Source: Cristatella mucedo
Taxonomy: Eukaryota; Bryozoa; Phylactolaemata; Cristatellidae
Reading direction: 5' to 3'
Assembly: GCA_009760855.2 (NCBI GenBank)
Contig: WPIO01000176.1
Span: 353,501-417,500, forward strand
DNA length: 64,000 nt
Numbering within the stretch: position 1 is the stretch's first letter; every line of letters starts with the position of its first letter. Positions 56,830-64,000 of this stretch are shown here, piece after piece. The notes below the pieces were generated by a model. It was not told the origin of the DNA. It did not search any database and saw only the letters and a program-made list of their open reading frames with translations. Position numbers and translations under genes: made by a program.

Positions 56830-59265
56830 TACTTAAGCCGGTCCGTCTGCCCTCTCTCACAAATTGGAATCACGAGAGCCGGAGCAAAGGACCGTGAGCG
56901 TCCTTAGGCAGGCGCGAGCGCACGCCCGAGCGGTGTAAGGGAGCATCTCCGTTCACGCTCGCGCGGCGCCGGCGCCGCGAGAGGGTGAACGCATGAGCCG
57001 AGCGCCGCGCTTCCTTTCGACGGAGCGCAGTCAACACCATTGTCAGTGGCGAGCGAAGAAAAGGAAAATATTTCTGGAGGCAGGATGCGCTCACAAAGCA
57101 GATGCGTCCGCTGATAGGGCGCAGCCGCTCTTTGTGAGCGCCGCCGCCGGGCTCTTTGGAGGACGGCGGCGGCTGCTGATGCTGCGAGCTCAGCCAGCTG
57201 AGGCGGCCCGGGATTCGGGAATGTCGCCGGTCCGAGGCGCGGCGAGCAGAGAATGCTCGGCAGATGCGGGAGGCGGGCCCGTTGGGCGAGTCAATTTCGG
57301 AAGAAGCGGATCGAATGTAGACAGATAAAAACCGAGTCTGATGAGTTTCTCGACCTCTCGGTCTGCGCACCTGTCGGCCCTCCCCCATCAGCGACGTGCG
57401 GCAGATAGATTGCGTCGCGCCCGACGAGCTAGCGAGCGAGCGAGCGAGCGAGTGCACTGCCTCGTCATTGGCTTTTAGCGCTGGCCGCTCCGGTCGCCGA
57501 CGTCGACATCCGGTGCGCTCGCGGAAGTCTGCGCGCTCGCACGCCTGGCGAGGCGTTGCAGCGGCGGCTGGAATTTCGAGCTCGCAATCGTCAGCGCGCA
57601 GCTGAGCTCTCGGATGGCGCCGGGCGGCGTACGCCGTGTGCGCCTCGCGCTGGCTGCGGCGCCCGCGCGTCCCGTCCACTGAGCGCGCCAGCTGCAGCGG
57701 CAGCTCGCCGTCGAACCGCGTCCAGAGCGAGGCCGCGCGTCCAGAGCGAGGCCGCACGTGTCGCAGCTGGTGGGGGGAGAGCCTGCCGCCGGAGCAAACG
57801 GAGCGTAGCCTTGAAACGGGCACCCGAGTCTACGCCGCCGCACGCCGTTCCATTGCGTGTGCTGAGAGCCGAAGAAACGAATCGGCAATCATTCTTCGTC
57901 AAGTCGCCATCTTGGTCCGAGATTAGATTTAGATTAGATTTTAGTATCCTGCCGATTAGATTTAGGTTTAGGCGCGTCGTAGCGGCGCTTTCTCAAACGC
58001 CACCCGCTCGGCGGTCTGGTCGGAGTCGGCCGGCTGAAATGGCGCGCAAGTCGCAAGTCCGCGCTCCTGCTGGAAGAAGCGGCGCTGCCTCGCGCTCTTC
58101 CACAGCAAAGAGCTCTTCCGCAGGAAGTGAAGCGGCGCAGCTATCGCGCCGACGGCGGCACGCTGGCTTCGCTCGCCTCCAATGGCCCGGGCGTGCGCGT
58201 CGGTGCGGAAAGGTGGGCGGGCGGGGGTAGCATGCACGCGTCCGGCGCCCTGAATGCACGCCTCAGTCGCGGCCGCACGCAAGCCTCCGCGCCTCCTGCC
58301 TCCGCGTCGGCTGCGCGCGTCGAGGTTTCGAGGAGTTGGCAGCGCTTCGGAGACGCGGTCACTGCAGGCGCCGCCTCCTACCGGCGACTGCACCTGGCCT
58401 TTTGGGGCGGAGCCGGCGCTCGTACCTGGCGTACCTGGCACGCCGCGCTCGGTGCGCTGCTGCGCGCTTTCCCGGCTCGGGTCGCTCGTAACTGCGGCTG
58501 GCGGTAGCAGCTGGGACGATTGAATTAACCCCCGACTAAACGCTGTTAGCTCGGCAATAAAAATGAAAGTTCCAGGGACGGTGGTCGAGCGAGCATGCTA
58601 TAGGCTCCTCGCGCCAGGGTGGCGGCGGCGGCGGCGACGGCGGCGACGGCGGCGGCTGCTGCTGCTGCTTGAGGGGCCATTGCTGCTGCCGCCACGGGCC
58701 CCGGTCTTCTTTCGAGCTGACGTTTTTTCTAGCCCCCTCCTCACCCGTCGCCGCCACCGGGCCCCCTTCTGACCGCTTCGCTGTTTCGTCGTTGAGGCGA
58801 ACATTACGAACGGTCGCTGTCTGACGGCTACGTCGACGAGTTGGGGCAAGGCTACGCACACGTTCGATCAGCCAAGCCGCTTCGACGCCAGAGCGTCTTT
58901 TGACGCTGCCCCCATTCCTAGTTCGCCGTCTGTCTGTCAGGGACGTCGTCGGTCGGCCATTTGATCGCGGCGGCGGCTGGAAATCGACCGCGACGGCGGG
59001 CGGCGGCGACCGGGGACTCTTTCGCCGCCGCCGCCGACGACCGCTTCTCGCTGGCAGCGACCAACAGGTGCTTCCGAAAGGGCGTGCCATCGAAGCAGGC
59101 GCCGCGTAGGGCGCGCTGCTGAGCGAAGGCGCGATCGGTTGAACCCATGAACGCCGCCTGGCGATGGCTCGAAATGGCAAACACAAAGGCTGGTGAGAAC
59201 TGACGGCGTAGGCGTTGCTCGCAACGAGCTCAGCATCGGGCTGCACTCGAGAGGAGGAGCAGGAG
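56830..59265. other. CpG-rich stretch, no gene supported
   Basis: Overlapping alanine/arginine-rich frames up to 317 residues occur on both strands, as expected for this composition. A GAGCGAGCGAGCGAGCGAG run lies near 57435 and a GGCGGCGGCGG-type patch near 58620-58660. Confidence 0.35.
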
Positions 59266-59329
59266 GAGGCTAGGAGCTAGGGAGGCTAGGAGCTAGGGAG
59301 GCTAGGAGCTAGGGAGGCTAGGAGCTAGG
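59266..59329. repeat. Minisatellite, four 16-base units
   Basis: Four perfect copies of GAGGCTAGGAGCTAGG. Confidence 0.97.
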
Positions 59330-59511
59330 GCCGCGCGCTTGGGGCTCACGCAGAGACAGGTCAAATGACTTGAAAAGAAACGGCAATTTATTCTCCGAGT
59401 CAATTACGGCAACCTGGGTAGCCTGGCTACCGCTCCAGCGAGGGTGGGGCGGGGCACGGTCTCGGCGCCGCCGAGCGGCGCTAAAGAAAACAACGACGAC
59501 GAGCGAGCCGT

Positions 59512-60054
59512 CTACAGCAGGCGGCGGCGCAGCCTACTGACGACGGCTCGCAGCCTTATTTCGGCGGCATGCTTTTCCTCAGAGCTAGCTGGCTCATGAA
59601 AACTAGAGTCACGCTGGGCAAGCCGAAACCCGAGCAGGGCTTGGTAACACAAGAGGTTCCCATTTGTTGGTCTGCCGACTCGCCTCTTGCTCGGCTCGGA
59701 GAGGAGTGTGAGAGAGTCAGGGTGCGTGTTTGTGCATGCGAAAAATGAATTACAAGAGCGATCGCCGAGGGGGGGGGGAGTTGGGAGGGAGAAAGCATTC
59801 TTCTTTTTGCATGGAAAAAATCTCTCGCAGGCATCTAGCACCGATCGACACTTGTGACGTAAGCGCAAGCAACCTTGGCCTTGACTTTCTGTCGATTGGC
59901 GCTGACAGTCAATGACATCGTTCGAGCGCATACACGCACCGGTCTGAGTGCACTGTATCGTGCGTGTGCACGCATGCAAAATTCGCACGTTGCAATGCCG
60001 CCCCATTTTGCTTGTCAACGTCGTCTGCCACTCGCGCCACTCCAGAGCCTGCAA
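59512..60054 (-). CDS. Possible protein-coding frame, unrecognised
   Basis: This 180-residue frame in DNA of average composition is the longest one here that does not depend on a microsatellite. The part after residue 110 reads protein-like (SLTLLSEPSKRRVGRPTNGN, then FRLAQRDSSFHEPASSEEKH). The segment KRRVGRPTNGN recalls an AT-hook-like basic patch, but only one is present. The first half is cysteine-rich without clear spacing. No splice sites were defined and no family is recognised. Chance remains likely. Confidence 0.2.
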   Translation of the reverse strand: MQALEWREWQTTLTSKMGRHCNVRILHACTRTIQCTQTGACMRSNDVIDCQRQSTESQGQGCLRLRHKCRSVLDACERFFPCKKKNAFSLPTPPPLGDRSCNSFFACTNTHPDSLTLLSEPSKRRVGRPTNGNLLCYQALLGFRLAQRDSSFHEPASSEEKHAAEIRLRAVVSRLRRRLL

Positions 60055-60589
60055 TCGCGCTCGTCATGGCATGGGTCACCGTTCTCGTTCACCGTGCCAG
60101 CTTTACAAACTAAAGCAGCTGCCATTGCCTTCTTTGACCGAATACGCGGGCGCATCCGACGCTAAATGTGCAGTGAGCTGTGAGGCTCAGCACATACCGA
60201 GCTCGAGTAACCAGTGCATGCTCGGCTCTCGGTGGGCAGCACATCCGGTGCGAACCGTATTCTAGATCGAGGGCCAGGTCAGTCTGAGGGCCAGGGCCAA
60301 AACCACGGCTCATTAGCGAAGGAAAACTTCCAGCTGTCCCAAAATAGACAACTCGGCGAGGGCGGCGGGCGGGCGGCGAAGCCACTTTGAGAAAGACGGG
60401 GAGCACTCTGTCATCGAAGTGACCGCTCTGCTCTGCTCTGCCAAGTTAGGTAGATCGTGTTCGATGAGAGAGAGGAGCCCGTCGGGCATGCAGCAGCGAC
60501 TGCTGTTTCGCTACTCTCTTTGCAACCGCCTGGATTCTCGAGAGACCTTTTGCGAGCGCTCGACCTTTTATCTGTGCTGACATTGACAG

Positions 60590-60789
60590 TCAACGCTAAC
60601 CCAGCTAACCCATCGGATGGCTTCCTAATGGCAAACTCGTGGGTAGTGGACGCCGCCTCAGTCGTTGTCGGCGGAGCCTCGGCCAGCGTGGCGCCGCCTC
60701 CGCCGAAAGCCGCAAAGACGATGCTCCGCATCCTCGGCTCCTCTATGGGGGCTAACGAGAGCGCCACGACATCGGTCCGCGAGTCGTAG
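60590..60789 (+). CDS. Possible terminal coding exon, unrecognised
   Basis: A pyrimidine-rich acceptor, CTTTTATCTGTGCTGACATTGACAG, ends at 60589. The frame that follows encodes about 65 residues (NANPANPSDGFLMANSWVVD, then a proline/alanine stretch and SMGANESATTSVRES) to a TAG at 60787. Codons of the form purine-any-pyrimidine are frequent. After the stop the same frame stays open and protein-like for another 35 codons (EIVCPELVFDVGARIPVFFC). The complementary strand is also open here, from about 60880 down to 60411, with equally protein-like content (GILAPTSKTSSGQTISEVSA). The strand is therefore uncertain. Confidence 0.25.
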
Positions 60790-61395
60790 AGAGCGGAGAC
60801 TTCGGAAATTGTCTGCCCCGAGCTTGTCTTTGATGTTGGCGCGAGGATACCAGTCTTTTTCTGCTCATCGCCTAGGCAAATCCGGACTAATTAGGTCTGG
60901 CCTGAAATGCCTCTCCATTTAGCTCAGCAGGCCAACGCCGCTCTCTCGCACTGGCGCCCCGGCGAGGCTAGACGCTGCTCCTCGTAGCAACGAGAGAAAG
61001 ACGATGCCAGGTCGAGATTAGTAGTCAAGGACGTACACAGGCTTCGCTGCGAAATGCAAGGAGACTGCTGCAGTCGAGCCACTGCGGTCTGTCGAGGCTG
61101 CTCCAGCACGTTTTTACTGCATAAACGAATCGAGCGCTCAACAATCGAAGCTACAACTTCTTCGTCCTGCCTTAGGAAGAGGGCGACATGGACATTTCAT
61201 TCGTCCTTAGTAGGCACTGAAGGTGTTGCTAGACAAGATCCGGTGCTGCCGATGCCATAACTCCAGTGATTAACTACAACATTTTTCTCCAGGAGATCTA
61301 CAGCCGGCCTCTTTGTCTCTCCTCGGTGACAGCAACACATGCATAGTGTAAAGCGTGCCAACTTATAGTCGTGAGGAGGTGTGCATACGATTATA

Positions 61396-61400
<5 letters not shown>
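60790..61400. other. Unassigned
   Basis: See the neighbouring entry for protein-like frames to 60895. A minus-strand frame of 61 residues at 60924-61109 has no motif. Confidence 0.3.
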
Positions 61401-61442
<42 letters not shown>

Positions 61443-61455
61443 TACTATATATACA
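61397..61455. repeat. TA microsatellite
   Basis: About 40 bases of pure TA followed by CATACTATATATACATAT. Confidence 0.97.
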
Positions 61456-61588
61456 TATTTTAACAATTGCTACAATAATCGTGGGTCCTATTGTTAAGAA
61501 TGCACGTTTACTGCATTTCATAATGACTACAATCGAGCATCAGCTGTACATGGGGCCATTCTTTTAACTATTGCGATAAAGAACCTGA

Positions 61589-61745
61589 TTTGGCCCAGGG
61601 GGTTAAGCTGCTCGCCTTTAACGACCGAGGTCACGGTTGATGCATTTGATGACCAAGGTCGTGGGCTCGAGCTCCGACACATATAAGAAGGGCCTCGATA
61701 GATGGAGATTAAGTTTTCAGAGGGCCCTATGCAAATGAATTGTCA
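61589..61745 (+). mobile_element. SINE family A with duplicated middle
   Basis: TTTGGCCCAGGGGGTTAAGC (A box), two versions of GACCGAGGTC/GACCAAGGTC, GTGGGCTCGAGCTC (B box), then GATGGAGATTAAGTTTTCAG and GGGCCCTATGCAAATGAATT. Confidence 0.75.
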
Positions 61746-61761
61746 GAGATGGGTCTGCAGA

Positions 61762-61865
61762 GCAGGTTTGGCCAAGTGGTGAAGGTGCTCGCCCTGATCA
61801 ATATGGTTGCACATACCATCGAACATGCCTAGTTGAGAGTTCTAGCTATGCAGCATCACGTGTGC
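61762..61865 (+). mobile_element. SINE head fragment
   Basis: GCAGGTTTGGCCAAGTGGTG and AAGGTGCTCGCCCTGATCAA form an A-box head. The B box and tail are lost. It follows a family A copy head-to-tail, as at 35786-35990. Confidence 0.5.
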
Positions 61866-64000
61866 ATAATAATAATGATAATAATAATAACACATTTGAT
61901 AAAGCGCCCTCAGAGGACTCAATCTCTCTGTGGGCGCTTTACATTTACTGCAAAGGAAACACGATCGAATGGTTAGTGGTCGCCTGCTGGATAAACTACA
62001 AAGATAACATGGTTAGGGGTGACATGCACAGGGTCAGCATGCAAATGTGGTTAGTGGCAGCATGCACACAGTGTCAGCACGCATAAGCACGTGAAGGACG
62101 AATCACAGAGATCCACTAAATGCTGTCCTAAATAGGTGTGTTTTTAAGTTCCTTTTAAATGTGGTCAGCTCAGGGGATGTTCTGACGCAGGTCGGGAGGG
62201 AGTTCCAGGCTTTGGGAGCATATGAACTAAATGCACGGTCTCCAAAGGATTTACGGTTTGTACGGGGTATGTGTAAACAGTTAGATTCCGAATGTGGATC
62301 GTATGATTAGCCTGGGGGGATTAGATCTGATGAGTAGGCTGGTGCCAAAGAATGAAGGGACCTAATAATTAGTGACAAAACCTTGAAGTCGATGCGTTGC
62401 TTGACTGGGAGCCAGTACAGGTCGGCGAGAAGTGTTGTGATGTGGCAACTGCGACGCTAACGACAGATGAGCCTAGCTGCAGAGTTTTACGCCAGCTGTA
62501 AGCACCTGATTGCATATGCTGGAGACTAGCAATCAGTGAGTTACAGAAGTCAAGATGGGACGTTACAAATGCATGAACCAATTTAAATGTGATACCCCTG
62601 TCTATAAAAAAGCCCGAATTTCAGCAACGCTATGTCGCTGAACGTAGGCAGACTTGACTGTGGAGCTGATATGGTTGTCTAACGAAAGGTCACTTTTGAA
62701 TATGACACCTAGATTTCGTGCAGATTTAACAGGAGATTAACTCGTAGAGCCGATTTTGAGCATTAGCCTTTCCAAACATCTGAATCACACCAAGTTTTCC
62801 CACAACAAGTAAGTTGGTTTTTATCATCATTCAATTTAAGAAAATATACGCTATCCATGTGCAGATGTCATCAATACATGCGACCAGGAAGTTGAGAAAA
62901 TTTGACAAGCTGGACTGCTGACAGGGATCAAAGCAAAGGTACAGCTGAGTGCCATCTACATAGCAGTGAAAACCTAGATTGTGCTTGGCAATCGCATCGG
63001 CAAGAGACAGTATAAACCGTGAAACGAATAGGACCAAGCACGGAGTCCTGAGGTACCCCATATTTCAATGGTTCCTCTGATGATCTTTGTCCGTTCACAG
63101 CAATATTCTGGAGTCTCCCACTGAGATAGGACCTGAACCATTGCAGAGCAGTGCCAGTAATGCCCAGGCGAGATGAGAAGTGCTCAAGAAGGACTCGGGG
63201 ATCGATAGTATCAAAAGTTGCCGAAAGATCGAGTAAAACAAGCAAAGAGACTCTACCCATGCCTGCAGTCCTAAGTAGGCCGTTGTACGCCTGAAGCAAT
63301 GCTGACTCTGGAGTGATTAGCTCTAAAGCCAGACTGGAACTTACTAGCAAGGTTTGAAGTTTCAATATATGAGTTCAGCTGGTCTGCCACGACTCGTTCC
63401 AGTGTCTTTGATAGGAATGGTAGAACGGAGATTGGGCGGTAGTTACTCAAGTTCTCTTGGTCTAGTGTCACTTTCTTGAGTAGTGGCCTGCCTACAGTTT
63501 TTTTAAAGGTGCTGGGACATTACCTGAGGCTAACGTTAGCTATGCATAGCAGCAGCAGATCAATACAACGTAGGAGCAGGACAGTGGGAATAGTGTCCAA
63601 AGGACTAGGACTTCTTTGGTTGGGATATGAACTTCAGGTCTAGTAACTGCTCTCCTAACTCTGCTATGCTTCCCACTTTCTCTTTGTTGCGTGAGACGAA
63701 GTCTGTTGGCTACCGAATGCGTACCGAAAGCCGCTTAGGCTGTGAGTGCGCTATACAAAACTCTCCTACGTAACACCCACATGGTCTTTATGACTTTGTG
63801 GAGTTACTGACGGAGATACATTACATTACATTAGTGACCTACTTGAATATACACATTGAGGTGCTGCAAGGAACTGAGTGACAGCATTCCAGGGGGATGC
63901 TGCTATTGTAGGTATAGACTCCCTGATGGGTCTATCTTCTGGACAAAAAAGCCAGAGAAGCGATCGGCTAGATCATCACATGGATCATTAGGTAAGGAAC
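61866..64000 (-). mobile_element. L2/CR1-like LINE, long 3' part running off the window
   Basis: From 3' to 5' on the minus strand: a TTA microsatellite (61867-61892), a complete type 1 hairpin tail, then the 3' untranslated phrases, the C-terminal segment (62369-62581, VHAFVTSHLDFCNSLIASLQ), and reverse transcriptase in broken frames at 62831-63471. Motifs include NLSNYRPISVLPFLSKTLER, LLVLLDLSATFDTID, YGVPQDSVLGPI and FHCYVDGTQLYL. The catalytic YADD box reads YVDG, so the last aspartate is lost. Near 63920-63990 a remnant (DLADRFSGFFVQKID) matches the region before reverse transcriptase. It is the longest element in the window, at least 2.1 kb, and frameshifted. Confidence 0.85.

Noticed and set aside
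56870-57823. Minus-strand frame of 317 residues
   Set aside because: It lies in a CpG-rich stretch with open frames on both strands. No motif, no start context and no splice signals support it.

Overview
This window looks like nuclear DNA from a metazoan, most likely a marine invertebrate with a large, repeat-rich genome. The evidence is the absence of bacterial operons or compact genes, the relics of L2/CR1-like non-LTR retrotransposons, two families of tRNA-derived SINEs with internal A and B boxes, a Ty3/gypsy-type relic, spliceosomal-type splice signals, and very long dinucleotide and trinucleotide microsatellites. CpG is not visibly depleted, even in the repeats. I could not place the species.

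Protein-coding content is very low. The best gene is on the minus strand at about 48.8-50.1 kb. It has a terminal exon with a clean acceptor, plus a phase-compatible candidate first exon, and together they would encode about 120 residues. I do not recognise the protein. The first part of its last exon, together with the adjoining intron, is duplicated in inverted orientation, giving a hairpin with arms of about 430 bp. A second candidate is a first coding exon with a signal peptide and a phase-1 donor (23494-23614, plus strand) in a CpG-rich block. Weaker candidates are given with low confidence. Most long open frames come from low-complexity repeats or GC-rich sequence and were not called.

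Layout: 1-3 kb is largely unassigned, with a hAT-like terminus. 3.1-6.4 kb is a nest of LINE and gypsy relics. 6.5-11.5 kb is mostly unassigned. 11.5-21.3 kb is dense in microsatellites (including an uninterrupted CTG tract of 67 units) and in SINE and LINE fragments. 22.4-28.5 kb is a CpG-rich block. 28.5-31.9 kb mixes LINE, CT tracts, hairpins and minisatellites. 32.2-41 kb holds more SINEs between GC-rich stretches. 41.2-47.8 kb holds GC-rich DNA, CA and GA arrays and LINE relics. 48-50.6 kb holds the best gene. 51.7-59.4 kb is GC-rich DNA with huge CT and GA tracts. 59.5-61.3 kb is a possibly genic stretch, and 61.6-64 kb is a SINE followed by a long LINE that runs off the window.

The retroelements fit together as a system. 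Two LINE subfamilies and SINE family A share a 3' terminal hairpin of the same design, which suggests that the SINE uses the LINE reverse transcriptase. SINE family B has a different tail, whose partner is not seen here.
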